64,000 nt of DNA from Stygiobacter sp. (GCA_006218045.1 VBWB01000012.1:35675-99674); one strand, 5' to 3'; shown: positions 14,817-23,929, numbered from the stretch's first letter. The notes: generated from the letters alone by a model not told the origin. Made by a program: numbers and translations.

Positions 14817-17573
14817 TCAATGCGCATCGCCCCAGGTGGCGCCGAATCCAGCTTCGGCAACCAAGGGCACATCCAATCGGGCGGCCCCTTCCATCACCCG
14901 GCACACGACGTCGCGGGTGGCGTCCTGTTCGGCTTGCGGCACTTCCAGCACCAATTCGTCATGCACCTGCAACAACAGCCGCGCTTGCAGACCTTGGGCG
15001 GTCAGGGCGGCGGGCAGGCGGATCATGGCGCGTTTGATGATATCGGCGGCGCCGCCCTGGATGGGGCCGTTGATGGCGGCGCGTTCGGCGAAGGCGCGCA
15101 TGGCCCCGTTTCTGTCCTTGATGCCGGGCGTGAACACCTTGCGCCCGAAGAGGGTGAGGACGAAGCCGTTGGCGCGGGCCTCTTCCTTGGTGCGCTCCAT
15201 GAAATCGCGGATTTCCGGATAGCGACCGAAATAGGCGTCGATATAGGATTTGGCCTCGCCGTTGCTGATGCCCAGTTGCTGGGCCAGACCGAAAGCGGAG
15301 ATGCCGTAGATGATGCCGAAATTGATGGCCTTGGCCCGGCGCCGCAGCATCGGGTCCATGCCGTCCACCGGCACGCCGAACACTTGCGACGCGGTGATGG
15401 CGTGGATGTCGGCGCCATCGTGAAAGGCCTGGATCAACCCCTTGATGCCGGCCACATGGGCGACGAGGCGCAACTCGATCTGCGAATAATCCGCCGACAG
15501 CAGCACATGGCCGGGCTCGGCGATGAAGGCATGACGGATCTTGCGGCCTTCCTCGCTGCGGATGGGGATGTTCTGCAGATTGGGGTCCGACGACGACAGC
15601 CGCCCGGTGGTGGTCAGCGCCAGGGCGAAACTGGTGTGGACCCGACCGCTGCGCGGGTTGATCTGGGCGACCAGGGCGTCGGTATAGGTGCCCTTGAGCT
15701 TGGACAATTGCCGCCAGTCGAGCACGCGGGCGGGCAGATCGTGGCCCTGGGCGGCCAGTTCCTCCAGCGCGTCGGCACCGGTGCCCCATTGGCCGGTCTT
15801 GGTCTTCTTGCCGCCGGGCAGCGACATATCCTCGAACAGCACCTTGCCCAATTGCTGGGGTGAGCCGACGTTGAATTCGCGCCCGGCCAGAGTCTGGATC
15901 TGCACCTCGAGCTCGGCCATGCGGCTTCCGAATTCCGCCGACAGCGCCATCAGCGCCGCCTGATCGACCTTGATGCCGGCGGCTTCCATGGCAACGATCA
16001 CCGGCACCAGCGGGCGTTCCAGGGTTTCGTAGACGGTGACCATGCGCTCGGCCAGCAATCGCGCCTTCAGCACCCTGTGCAGGCGCAGCGTCACGTCGGC
16101 ATCCTCGGCGGCATAGGCCAGGGCCTTGTCCAACGGCACCCGGTCGAAGGTGATCTGGTTCTTGCCGGTGCCGCAGACATCGGCGAATTTGATGGTGTCG
16201 TGGTCGAGATGCAGCTTGGCCAATTCGTCCATGCCGTGGCCGTGGCTGGCGCCGTCGAGCACATAGGACAGCAGCATGGTGTCGTCGAAGGTAGTGATGG
16301 TCAGTCCGGCCCGGGCCATCACCTGCATGTCGTACTTGATGTTGTGGCCGATTTTCAGCACCGAAGCATCGGCCAGCAGCGGCGCCAGCTTGGCCAGCGT
16401 CACCGCGCGGGCCAGGATGGCCGGGCCGGCGGCGGCGGGGCTGGGATCGAGCAGCAACGACCCTTGCGCCGGGCCGGCATCGTGCTTGATGGGGATATAG
16501 CAGGCGCGACCGGGTTTGGTGGCCAGCGACACCCCGACCAGTTCGGCCCGAAGCGGATCAAGGCCGGTGGTTTCGGTGTCGAAGGCGACGGCGCCGATGC
16601 GGGTGGCCTCGGCCACCCAGGCTTCCAATGCCTCGACGCTGGTCACCAATTCATACTGGGCGGCCACCGGAGCGGCCACAACCACCGGGGGGGCGGCGGT
16701 GGGGGTGACCGACGATCCGCCCAAGCGGGCGACGATGCTTTTGAAGCCCTGCGCCGCCAGGAAATCGGCCAGCACCTGTTTATCGAACGGGCGCTTGGCG
16801 AAACTGTCCAGGCTTTCGGTCACCGGCACGTCGCACTTCAGACGTACCAATTGGCGGCTGATGCGGGCGGAATCGGCGTTATTCAGCAGGGTTTCGCGCC
16901 GCTTGGGCTGCTTGATCTCGACAGCACGCGCCAGCAAGCTGTCCAAATCGCCGTATTCGCCGATCAACTGGGCGGCGGTCTTGACGCCGATGCCGGGCAC
17001 GCCCGGCACGTTGTCGGTGGGGTCGCCGCACAGGGCCTGGACGTCGACCACCTTGTCGGGGGCGACGCCGAACTTCTCCAGCACCTCGGGAGCACGAATG
17101 GTGCGGTTCTTCAGGGTGTCGAGCATCTCGACCCGCTCGCCCACCAACTGCATCAGATCCTTGTCCGACGACACGATGGTGACACGCGCCCCACGGGCCA
17201 CCGCCTGGGTGGCATAGGTGGCGATCAGGTCGTCGGCCTCGAACCCCTCCATCTCGACGGACGGCACGTTGAAGGCGGCGACCGCGTCGCGGATCAAGGA
17301 GAATTGCGGCACCAGATCCTCGGGTGCCGGCGGGCGGTGGGCCTTGTATTCAGGGTAAATCTCGTTCCGGAACGACAGCCGACCGGCGTCGAAGATCACC
17401 GCCACGTGGTCGGCGTCGGTGTCATTCAAAAGTTTGAGCAGCATGGTGGTGAAGCCGTAGACGGCGTTCACCGGGGTGCCGTCGGGGCGCGACATGGCCG
17501 GCAGACCGTGGAAGGCGCGGAAGATGAAGCCCGAGCCATCCACCAGAAAGACGTGTTGCGGGTCGCCAGCCAT
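14817..17573 (-). CDS. polA: DNA polymerase I
   Basis: PolA fills gaps in repair and removes RNA primers. The 918-residue protein has all three parts: the 5'-3' exonuclease (about 1-290, with VDGSGFIFRAFHGLPA and EADDLIATYA), the 3'-5' proofreading domain with the intact DTETTGL motif near residue 335, and the polymerase with SADYSQIELRLVAH and HDELVLEVP. The start MAGDPQHVFLVDGSGF at 17573 is chosen for its family-like N-terminus. It lies five bases downstream of the zinc-finger gene on the same strand. A 206-bp AT-rich gap without a gene lies beyond its 3' end, up to the 44-residue gene. Confidence 0.98.
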   Translation of the reverse strand: MAGDPQHVFLVDGSGFIFRAFHGLPAMSRPDGTPVNAVYGFTTMLLKLLNDTDADHVAVIFDAGRLSFRNEIYPEYKAHRPPAPEDLVPQFSLIRDAVAAFNVPSVEMEGFEADDLIATYATQAVARGARVTIVSSDKDLMQLVGERVEMLDTLKNRTIRAPEVLEKFGVAPDKVVDVQALCGDPTDNVPGVPGIGVKTAAQLIGEYGDLDSLLARAVEIKQPKRRETLLNNADSARISRQLVRLKCDVPVTESLDSFAKRPFDKQVLADFLAAQGFKSIVARLGGSSVTPTAAPPVVVAAPVAAQYELVTSVEALEAWVAEATRIGAVAFDTETTGLDPLRAELVGVSLATKPGRACYIPIKHDAGPAQGSLLLDPSPAAAGPAILARAVTLAKLAPLLADASVLKIGHNIKYDMQVMARAGLTITTFDDTMLLSYVLDGASHGHGMDELAKLHLDHDTIKFADVCGTGKNQITFDRVPLDKALAYAAEDADVTLRLHRVLKARLLAERMVTVYETLERPLVPVIVAMEAAGIKVDQAALMALSAEFGSRMAELEVQIQTLAGREFNVGSPQQLGKVLFEDMSLPGGKKTKTGQWGTGADALEELAAQGHDLPARVLDWRQLSKLKGTYTDALVAQINPRSGRVHTSFALALTTTGRLSSSDPNLQNIPIRSEEGRKIRHAFIAEPGHVLLSADYSQIELRLVAHVAGIKGLIQAFHDGADIHAITASQVFGVPVDGMDPMLRRRAKAINFGIIYGISAFGLAQQLGISNGEAKSYIDAYFGRYPEIRDFMERTKEEARANGFVLTLFGRKVFTPGIKDRNGAMRAFAERAAINGPIQGGAADIIKRAMIRLPAALTAQGLQARLLLQVHDELVLEVPQAEQDATRDVVCRVMEGAARLDVPLVAEAGFGATWGDAH

Positions 17574-17578
17574 GGCGG

Positions 17579-17782
17579 TCAATGCCCGCCGCCGACCTTG
17601 ACCCCTTCGGCCAGCACATAGGTGCGCGAGCAATAGGGGCAGACCACATGGCGGTCATGGCCCATGTTCAGGTAAACCCGCGGGTGACCCAGCCCGGCAT
17701 CGCCGCCGTCGCAGGCGACAGGGTTGGTTTCCACCACGATGGTCTCGAATTCGGCGGTTTTGGCAGCAGCGGCAGACGACAT
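17579..17782 (-). CDS. Zinc-finger domain protein (zf-CHCC, NDUFS6-like)
   Basis: This 67-residue protein carries the zinc-binding pattern of the CHCC finger family related to mitochondrial complex I subunit NDUFS6: ACDGG, HPRVYLNMGHDRHVVCPYCS (Cys, His, Cys, Cys). In alphaproteobacteria such small proteins are widespread and thought to link to complex I or iron-sulfur biology; that link is from family knowledge. The start MSSAAAAKTAEFE (17782) is preferred, with MDHAVMSS five codons upstream an alternative. It precedes polA closely and is divergent from the ABC ATPase gene. Confidence 0.85.
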   Translation of the reverse strand: MSSAAAAKTAEFETIVVETNPVACDGGDAGLGHPRVYLNMGHDRHVVCPYCSRTYVLAEGVKVGGGH

Positions 17783-17835
17783 GACGGCATGATCCATTGA
17801 CCGTTGAAACGGGCGGATGATACCCATTGCGGGCC

Positions 17836-18837
17836 ATGGATCAAACACTCATCAACACCACGCCGCCCGATAACGCCATCACCACCCGCGACCTGACCAA
17901 GGTCTATGCCGGCAAGCGCGGGCAAAAGGTGGCCTTGGACGGGGTTTCGCTGGACATTCCGCGCGGTTCGTTCTTCGCCCTGCTGGGGCCGAACGGGGCG
18001 GGGAAAAGCACCTTCATCAACATTCTCGCCGGTCTGGTGACCAAGACCTCCGGTCAGGCGTCCATCTGGGGCCGCGACATCGACCACGACGCTCGTGCCG
18101 CCAAGGCGGCCATCGGCATCGTGCCGCAGGAACTGAACCTGGACCCGTTCTTCACGCCCAGGGAATTGCTGGAAGTGCAGGCCGGCATGTACGGCGTGCC
18201 CAAATCCCAGCGCCGCACCGATGAAATCCTGGAAGCGGTGGGGCTGGCCGACAAGGCCACCGCCTATGCCCGCACCCTGTCGGGCGGCATGCGCCGCCGC
18301 CTGCTGGTGGCCAAGGCCCTGGTGCATACGCCGCCGGTGCTGGTGCTGGACGAGCCGACGGCGGGCGTCGACATCGAATTGCGGCAATCGCTGTGGGCCT
18401 ATGTGCGCAAGCTCAACGCCCAAGGGGTGACGGTGGTGCTGACCACCCATTACCTGGAAGAGGCGGAAGAATTGTGCGACCGCATCGCCATCATCAATCA
18501 CGGCAAGTTGGTGGCCTGCGACAGCAAACAGGCGCTGCTGGCCCGGCTGGATTCCAAAAGCCTGGTGATCACGGTGGAAGGCGGGCTGGCGCAAATTCCG
18601 CCCGGACTGGAAGCGTGGTCGCCGGAAATCCGCGCCGATGGCCGGCTGGCCTTGCGCTATGCCCCTTCCGCCGTGCCCGCCGGGGTGATTCTGGCGGCTT
18701 TGGCGGCGGCGGGCCTCGCCATCCGCGACCTGTCCACCGAAGAAGCCGATCTGGAAGACATCTTCCTGCGCTTGACTTCGTCCAGACCGGTTTCCGCTCA
18801 GGCGGAAACCGGTCCAGGGTTCAAAAGTGGCCCGTGA
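17836..18837 (+). CDS. ABC transporter ATP-binding protein (ABC-2/CcmA type), orphan
   Basis: This 333-residue cytosolic ATPase has Walker A GPNGAGKST, signature LSGGM, Walker B VLVLDEPTAGVD and the H-loop TTHYLEEAEE, then a DUF4162-like C-terminal domain. That layout is typical of NatA/CcmA-type exporters whose permease is an ABC-2 membrane protein. No permease gene follows: the next gene is a hydrolase. The last 18 residues or so (SSRPVSAQAETGPG and on) are encoded by a perfect hairpin and look like an added tail. The ATG at 17836 is chosen over one three codons earlier. The substrate is unknown. Confidence 0.9.
   Translation: MDQTLINTTPPDNAITTRDLTKVYAGKRGQKVALDGVSLDIPRGSFFALLGPNGAGKSTFINILAGLVTKTSGQASIWGRDIDHDARAAKAAIGIVPQELNLDPFFTPRELLEVQAGMYGVPKSQRRTDEILEAVGLADKATAYARTLSGGMRRRLLVAKALVHTPPVLVLDEPTAGVDIELRQSLWAYVRKLNAQGVTVVLTTHYLEEAEELCDRIAIINHGKLVACDSKQALLARLDSKSLVITVEGGLAQIPPGLEAWSPEIRADGRLALRYAPSAVPAGVILAALAAAGLAIRDLSTEEADLEDIFLRLTSSRPVSAQAETGPGFKSGP
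18785..18814. repeat. Perfect 13-bp hairpin inside the 3' end of the ABC ATPase gene
   Basis: GACCGGTTTCCGC (18785-18797) pairs fully with GCGGAAACCGGTC (18802-18814) across a 4-nt loop. It lies within the last 20 codons. It may be an inserted extragenic palindrome that has extended the reading frame, or a terminator overlapping the coding end. Confidence 0.8.
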
Positions 18838-18913
18838 CGGGCGGCTCAGGTGCCGCTCCGGCTTGTCGCCTGTCGACGCTTCGCGGGGACAGGCTCAAAG
18901 GATCATTAGGGAT

Positions 18914-19894
18914 GTGCGCTCCGTCCTCGCCCTGCTGCTCATGCTTCTGCTGCCGGCCTGCGCGGCCGCGGTGAGCCATCCCGCCGGCCCGGACATCCAA
19001 CCGCCGCAGGCCATGACCGATCATCTGGTCATGGCCGACGGCGCCCGTTTGCCGCTGAAGACCTGGCCGGCCCAGGGCGAAACCCGTGCGGTGGTGCTGG
19101 CCCTGCATGGCATGAACGATTATTCCCAATTCTTCGCCGAGCCGGCGGCGCATCTGGCCGGGCACGGCATCCTGTCCTATGCCTATGACCAACGCGGCTT
19201 CGGTCAAGGGCCGCACCCGCGTTTCTGGTCCAGCACCGGGACCATGGTCGCCGATGCCCGCGCCGTCACCGATCTGTTGGCGTCCCGTCATCCCGGCCTG
19301 CCGTTCTACGTGTTCGGCGAAAGCATGGGCGGCGCCGTCACCATGCTGGCCGCCACCGACCCGCCCGCCGGCATGGACGGCATCATCCTGGCCGCACCCG
19401 CCGTCTGGGGCCGCGCGGCCATGCCGTGGTGGCAGCGGCTATCGCTATGGCTGGCCTATAACTTGGCGCCCGGGTGGTCGCCATCGGGTCAGGGGCTCGA
19501 CATCCGGCCCTCGGACAACATCGACATGTTGCGCAAGCTGGGCGCCGATCCGCTGGTGATCAAGCGCACCCGTATGGACGCGGTCAAGGGCGTGGTCGAC
19601 CTGATGGACCAAGCCGGGGCGGCGCCGGCGGCCATCGGCGTGCCGACCTTGTTCCTGTATGGCGCCCATGATGAAATCATCCCCTCCGCCCCCACCTGGC
19701 AGGCGGCGGGAGCCATTCCCAGCCGGCGCGCTGCCTTCTACCCCGATGGCTGGCACATGCTGGTGCGCGACCTTCAGGCCAAGGTGGTACTGGACGACAT
19801 GGCGGTGTGGATGTTGGATCAGGATAGCCCCCTCCCCTCGGGCGCCGACACGCTGGCGCCCATCAAGCCCGAGGTCTGCTCATGCAAAAGATGA
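18914..19894 (+). CDS. Alpha/beta-hydrolase lipoprotein (monoacylglycerol lipase-like)
   Basis: Starting at GTG 18914 the 326-residue product opens with a lipoprotein signal, MRSVLALLLMLLLPACAAAV, with lipobox LPAC, so it should be anchored in the envelope. The enzyme part is a serine hydrolase of the lysophospholipase/monoglyceride lipase group: ALHGMNDYSQ, YDQRGFGQG, the nucleophile elbow GESMGG, then Asp in YGAHDEIIP and His in DGWHML. A longer open frame starts upstream but would hide the signal. The gene's 3' end overlaps the next secreted-protein gene by 13 bases. Substrate is inferred to be a lipid ester. Confidence 0.85.
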   Translation: MRSVLALLLMLLLPACAAAVSHPAGPDIQPPQAMTDHLVMADGARLPLKTWPAQGETRAVVLALHGMNDYSQFFAEPAAHLAGHGILSYAYDQRGFGQGPHPRFWSSTGTMVADARAVTDLLASRHPGLPFYVFGESMGGAVTMLAATDPPAGMDGIILAAPAVWGRAAMPWWQRLSLWLAYNLAPGWSPSGQGLDIRPSDNIDMLRKLGADPLVIKRTRMDAVKGVVDLMDQAGAAPAAIGVPTLFLYGAHDEIIPSAPTWQAAGAIPSRRAAFYPDGWHMLVRDLQAKVVLDDMAVWMLDQDSPLPSGADTLAPIKPEVCSCKR

Positions 19895-20472
19895 TCGCGC
19901 TGGTTTTAGCCCTTGTGCTGCCGGCCCTGTCGGCCCGGGCGGCGGAACGCGAGTTTGACCTGGGCTTCGCCCGTCCCGGCATGATGCAGGGCCAGTTCCG
20001 CTTCGGCGCCTGGCCGCCGGGCATGGCCATCTATTGCAGCGACGACCCTGACTTGCCCAAGGATCTGGGCCGGCTGCTGTTCATGCCCAAACAGATGCTG
20101 GACCTGGGGGCGACCCGCTGCGCCTTGATGGCGGTCGATGAAAAGGGCGGCTGGAACGTAGCCCGGCGCAAGATCGCCGGCCATCCGGTGGAAATGTCGG
20201 CCACCTTCGCCCCCGATCTGCAAGGCACGCGGCGGCTGGTGCAATTGTTCATGACCGCGCCGCGGGAAGGCTATGCCGGCCTGGTCCGCCATTTCGTCGC
20301 CCGTTTCGGCCCACCCACCAGCGAAAGCGAGCGCATGGTCCATTGGCAGACCGCCGGCAACGAAGCCCTGGTCATGCATGAGGAAGGCGACACCGTCTTG
20401 GCCATGCTGATCGACACCAAGCTGCAAGAGGCCATGAACCAGCGGTTGGAGCAGGTGACCAAACGGAAGTAA
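19882..20472 (+). CDS. Secreted hypothetical protein, paralogue A
   Basis: This 196-residue protein has a signal peptide (MQKMIALVLALVLPALSARA) and then a mature part that opens REFDLGFARPGMMQGQF. It contains two cysteines (IYCSDDPDL, TRCALMAV) that could form a disulfide, and the segment LQGTRRLVQLFM. I cannot assign a function. It is clearly related to the next gene, which has the same DLGFAxPGM opening, the same cysteine pattern and the same TGTQRLVQI-like segment. Overlap with the lipoprotein hydrolase gene suggests joint expression. Confidence 0.7.
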   Translation: MQKMIALVLALVLPALSARAAEREFDLGFARPGMMQGQFRFGAWPPGMAIYCSDDPDLPKDLGRLLFMPKQMLDLGATRCALMAVDEKGGWNVARRKIAGHPVEMSATFAPDLQGTRRLVQLFMTAPREGYAGLVRHFVARFGPPTSESERMVHWQTAGNEALVMHEEGDTVLAMLIDTKLQEAMNQRLEQVTKRK

Positions 20473-20536
20473 GGCATGCTTATGGTGCAGGCGCGAAGGT
20501 GATGACGCGGCGCAACATTTATGACATCCTTCCTGC

Positions 20537-21118
20537 ATGAGAGTGTTGATCCGCGCCTTGATGCTGTCGCTCATCGCCTTGCCCGCCCAGGCCGAGGATG
20601 GGGATTTCGACCTTGGCTTCGCCCATCCGGGCATGGAACAGGCGCTTTTCCGCGACAGCCACCAAGACGGCGGCGGACGGGTTCTGTGTTCCAACGATCC
20701 TGGTCTTCCCGCCGACCTCGACCTGAAACCGCCCAAGGGCGTGGCCCGGGTCGGCGCCGTGCGCTGCGGCTTCTATGCCCAGGATCAAGCCGCCCATTGG
20801 CATCCGGCGCCGTTTTCCGTCGCCGGCTGGCCGGGCGAGATGTGGGCGGTGTTCCTGCCCGATCACACCGGCACGCAACGGCTGGTGCAGATCAAGCTGG
20901 TTCTGCCCAGCGGCGCTTTCGACGATGTGGCGCGATCCTGGGGCCGCATGTTCGGCCTGCCCAGTTTCCGCCGTGGTCAAACGGTGCATTGGACCAGTGA
21001 CCGCAACGATGCCGCCATCATCGGCGATGGTGGCGGGAAAGTGCATGCCTATGTGATGGACAACGACCTGCACAGCAGCGTCAACCGCCGCTTGGGCCAG
21101 CTACCGGCCAAGCACTGA
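20537..21118 (+). CDS. Secreted hypothetical protein, paralogue B
   Basis: This 193-residue protein starts with a signal peptide (MRVLIRALMLSLIALPAQA) followed by EDGDFDLGFAHPGMEQALF. The shared features with the gene just upstream are DLGFAxPGM, the cysteines of VLCSNDPGLP and VRCGFY, GTQRLVQIKLVLP, and MFGLP...TVHWTSDRNDAAI near the end. The two arose by tandem duplication and have since diverged strongly. Function is unknown. Its end overlaps the stop of the convergent glycosyltransferase gene by 18 bases. Confidence 0.7.
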   Translation: MRVLIRALMLSLIALPAQAEDGDFDLGFAHPGMEQALFRDSHQDGGGRVLCSNDPGLPADLDLKPPKGVARVGAVRCGFYAQDQAAHWHPAPFSVAGWPGEMWAVFLPDHTGTQRLVQIKLVLPSGAFDDVARSWGRMFGLPSFRRGQTVHWTSDRNDAAIIGDGGGKVHAYVMDNDLHSSVNRRLGQLPAKH

Positions 21119-22264
21119 TCGCACCGCCTGCCACACCTTTTCCGGCGTGATGTCGGCGACGCAGGGGAAGGCATCGGCGCGCGACGCCCGTTTCGGGCAC
21201 ACCCACAGGCAGTGATAGCAGTCCATCTGATGGTGCAGGAACACCGCCCCCGCCGGACGGATTTCCTCGGGATAGGGGACGAAGCTGCCGAAATGGCCGC
21301 CGCCGGCCAGCAGCACGGTGGGAGTGCCCACCCCCAGGGCCAGATGACCCGGCCCGGTATCGTTGGTGACGACGCAGGCCGCGTGTTTCAGCACATCCAC
21401 CAACTGGCCCAATTTGAGGGCGGTGATGGTGTCGATGGCGTTGGGGTGGTCAAGGGCCGCGATGTCCGGCTTGGCGAAGGCTTCCTGCGCCGCGCCGACG
21501 AACACCACGCGCAATCCCGCATCCAGGCAGCGCCGCGCCACCGCCAGAAAATTGTCGAACGGCCAGCGCCGCCCCGGCTCGTTCGAGCCGAAATTCATCA
21601 CCACGTAAGGCGGGCCGTCGGCCAGGGGCGGCGCTTGATCGCGCCAGGGGATGGCCGGCACTTCCGGCGCCATCGCCCGCCCGGTCACGTGCGACAGGAA
21701 GGTGAAGTGGCGCAGGCCTTCATGGGTTGGATAGGGGCCGGTATCGATGGTCTTGGTGGCACGGTCGAGATACCAAGCATATTCCGCCCGCGTGCGCTCG
21801 GTGATGAAGGGCAGGCAGACGATGCGTTCCGGCGCCCGGCTGTGCCAGACCAGGGTGTCGGCGGTCATCACCTTGCGCATGAACATGTCGCAGATGGCGG
21901 TCTTGAAGCCCTGGCGGCGCACCCACAGGGAAATCTTCAGCCGGTACAGCCACTTCTTCTCATAGGCGTGTTCGTCGATGGCGACGACCTTGAAGCCGGG
22001 GAAGACCTGATCGGCCAGACCTTTCCACGAATTGCAGCCCAAGACGGTGATATCGGCCTTGTCGACGCCGAAAGCACCGGGATAATGCTCGAGCGCGCGG
22101 CGGAACATGACCATGTCGCCGATGCCGTCCATGCGCACCACCAGCACGCCCCGTTTGGTCCTGGGCGCCGGCCACAGGGCGATGAGGACGTCGATGGGGC
22201 GAAACAGCCACCAGCGCCGGCGCATGCCGGACGGAAACAGGATCGAGGTCAGGCTGAGGCTCAT
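21101..22264 (-). CDS. Glycosyltransferase family 9 (heptosyltransferase-like), distal copy
   Basis: This 387-residue protein is of GT9, which contains ADP-heptose:LPS heptosyltransferases acting on the cytosolic face of the inner membrane. It opens with GVLVVRMDGIGDMVMFRRAL (the GIGD sugar-nucleotide loop), and has VMNFGSNEPGRRWP and VTNDTGPGHLALGVGTPTV in the C-terminal half, the latter a GT9 hallmark. A cysteine motif, CYHCLWVCPKR then FPCVADI, lies near the C-terminus. The ATG (22264) overlaps the stop of the other GT9 gene. The open frame runs far upstream but that part lies over the neighbour and is not coding. Confidence 0.88.
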   Translation of the reverse strand: MSLSLTSILFPSGMRRRWWLFRPIDVLIALWPAPRTKRGVLVVRMDGIGDMVMFRRALEHYPGAFGVDKADITVLGCNSWKGLADQVFPGFKVVAIDEHAYEKKWLYRLKISLWVRRQGFKTAICDMFMRKVMTADTLVWHSRAPERIVCLPFITERTRAEYAWYLDRATKTIDTGPYPTHEGLRHFTFLSHVTGRAMAPEVPAIPWRDQAPPLADGPPYVVMNFGSNEPGRRWPFDNFLAVARRCLDAGLRVVFVGAAQEAFAKPDIAALDHPNAIDTITALKLGQLVDVLKHAACVVTNDTGPGHLALGVGTPTVLLAGGGHFGSFVPYPEEIRPAGAVFLHHQMDCYHCLWVCPKRASRADAFPCVADITPEKVWQAVRSVLGR

Positions 22265-23391
22265 GCCCGGCGCGCCACCATGTCGCGCACCGCCCCCAGC
22301 ACGGCGTCGGGATCTAGGCCAGCGACGCACGGATACATGCCGTCCTCGGGCGGGAACCAGCAGGCACCCAGGCAGCCCTTGCACTCCATCGGCTGGTACA
22401 GCACGTGCAAGTTGGCCGGCATGATCTGCTCGGCATAGGGAACGATTTCCCCCACATAGGCGGCCGAGGCCAGACACAAGGTGGGGGTGCCCATGATGGC
22501 GGCCAGATGCATGCAGGCGGTGTCGACGCTGACCACCAGGGCGGCGCCGCGGATGATGCCGGCCAGTTGGGCGAAGGGCGCGCCCTCGAATTCCACGTTG
22601 GGCCGCTCCAGCAGGCGCTTGAACTCCGGGTTCTTGTCCAGGTCGCTGGGATGGCCGGCCAGTTTGATATGCCAATGGGGCGGCAGGGCGCCGATGATCA
22701 GATCCCACAGATCGGGCGGGCTTTGCTTCAGCTTGACCGCCGAGAACGGTTGCAGGATCACCGTCGGATGGTTGGGGATGATGGCTGGCGGCAGGCGGGT
22801 TTCCGGCAGCGCCACCAAAGGCGGCGGCAGCACCTGACCGGTGAGGAATTGGGCGAAGCCGGCCCAGCGCAAGACTTTGTCGGTATGCGGCGGCCCCGAT
22901 GGGTAAAGCCGGGTGTAAAGACGGCGATTGGCTTCCAGCCGTTTGCCGAATTTTGCCGACGGTCTGGGCTCCATGGCCGCGCTTTCCGGGGCGGCGGCGG
23001 CCTCCACCAAAGCCTCGTCCAGATCGGGATGGCGCAGATAATCGGTGTGCACCACCAGCCGGTAATGGGCGCGGTACAGTTCGCCCAGTATTTGGCGGCG
23101 ATACGCCCACTGGCGCAGCCGGTTGAACTCCACCTTCAGCACCCGCACCTGCGGCGGGAACAAAAACGCCATGCGGGCGGAATCGTGGCGAAGCAGCACG
23201 GTCACCGCCTCGCCCGGTTGGGCCAGGGCGAGGAAACGCGGCAGCACGCAGGCCAGCAACACCGTATCGCCCAGGCCGCCGGCACTGATCAGCAGCACGC
23301 AGGCAGGCGGACCGGGACGTTTGTTGAACGTCCGGCCCAGGCGTAAGAGGGGATCAAGCAGGCGGTAGGGGCGCAACGGTTCAGCCTTCAC
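22261..23391 (-). CDS. Glycosyltransferase family 9 (heptosyltransferase-like), proximal copy
   Basis: This 376-residue GT9 protein has VLLISAGGLGDTVLLACVLP at the N-terminal sugar-nucleotide loop, VILQPFSAVKLKQSPP mid-way and VVSVDTACMHLAAIMGTPTL near residue 290. The C-terminal cysteine motif CKGCLGACWFPPED then YPCVAGL matches the one in the next gene. It overlaps the upstream DUF6165 gene and the downstream GT9 gene by four bases each (ATGA), so all three are translationally coupled. A role in LPS core or another surface glycan is inferred. Confidence 0.88.
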   Translation of the reverse strand: MKAEPLRPYRLLDPLLRLGRTFNKRPGPPACVLLISAGGLGDTVLLACVLPRFLALAQPGEAVTVLLRHDSARMAFLFPPQVRVLKVEFNRLRQWAYRRQILGELYRAHYRLVVHTDYLRHPDLDEALVEAAAAPESAAMEPRPSAKFGKRLEANRRLYTRLYPSGPPHTDKVLRWAGFAQFLTGQVLPPPLVALPETRLPPAIIPNHPTVILQPFSAVKLKQSPPDLWDLIIGALPPHWHIKLAGHPSDLDKNPEFKRLLERPNVEFEGAPFAQLAGIIRGAALVVSVDTACMHLAAIMGTPTLCLASAAYVGEIVPYAEQIMPANLHVLYQPMECKGCLGACWFPPEDGMYPCVAGLDPDAVLGAVRDMVARRA

Positions 23392-23777
23392 GCATAGGGG
23401 GCGTAGGATTTTTCCTCGACCAGGGTCGAGCCCAGCAAATCGTTGACCTTGCGCTTGACGGCGGCGCGTTCGTCATTGGTGTAATAGACGGCGCGGGCCA
23501 GTTCGATGAAGCGGGGGCCGAAATCCTTGGCCCGCTCCAGGTCGCGCAGATCGTCTTCCACCACCCACAGCTTTTCATTGATGGCCTTCAACTCGCCGGC
23601 CAGTTCGGCGAGGCCCGCGTGGTTGGGGAATTCGCGCTCGCGCACCGCGGCCAATTCGTCCAATTCGCGGGTGACGTTGGCCAGCTTGACAGGATCGCTC
23701 AGACGCTCGGCCTTGATTTCCAAGATGGTGATCTTGTCGATCACCTCACCCCACGACACCGGAACCAGAACGGACAT
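23388..23777 (-). CDS. DUF6165-family protein
   Basis: This 129-residue protein has the DUF6165-type start SVLVPVSWGEVIDKITILEI, followed by long charged helices (KLANVTRELDELAAVRERE; LKAINEKLWVVEDDLRDLER). It has no signal peptide or membrane segment. It is the first gene of the three-gene unit with two GT9 transferases, the context in which this family is usually met, so an accessory part in surface polysaccharide synthesis is likely. Biochemical function is not known. Confidence 0.75.
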   Translation of the reverse strand: MSVLVPVSWGEVIDKITILEIKAERLSDPVKLANVTRELDELAAVREREFPNHAGLAELAGELKAINEKLWVVEDDLRDLERAKDFGPRFIELARAVYYTNDERAAVKRKVNDLLGSTLVEEKSYAPYA

Positions 23778-23929
23778 GACGATGCTTTCTTTGTTGCAAC
23801 CACGGCTGATGGTCGGGGTTCTAGCAGATTTCCCGCCGCTCTAGAAGGTGGGCCATGGTTGCCGCCTCTTTTCATTGCCCCTCACATGCCCGTATAGTCT
23901 GGGCAGTCAGCACAGAGGCGGACAAGCCG

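Noticed and set aside
14814-15863. A long plus-strand frame opposite polA, with others at 16077-17621
   Set aside because: They mirror the polA codons, have repetitive His/Gly/Gln-rich translation and no ribosome site. polA motifs are intact on the other strand.
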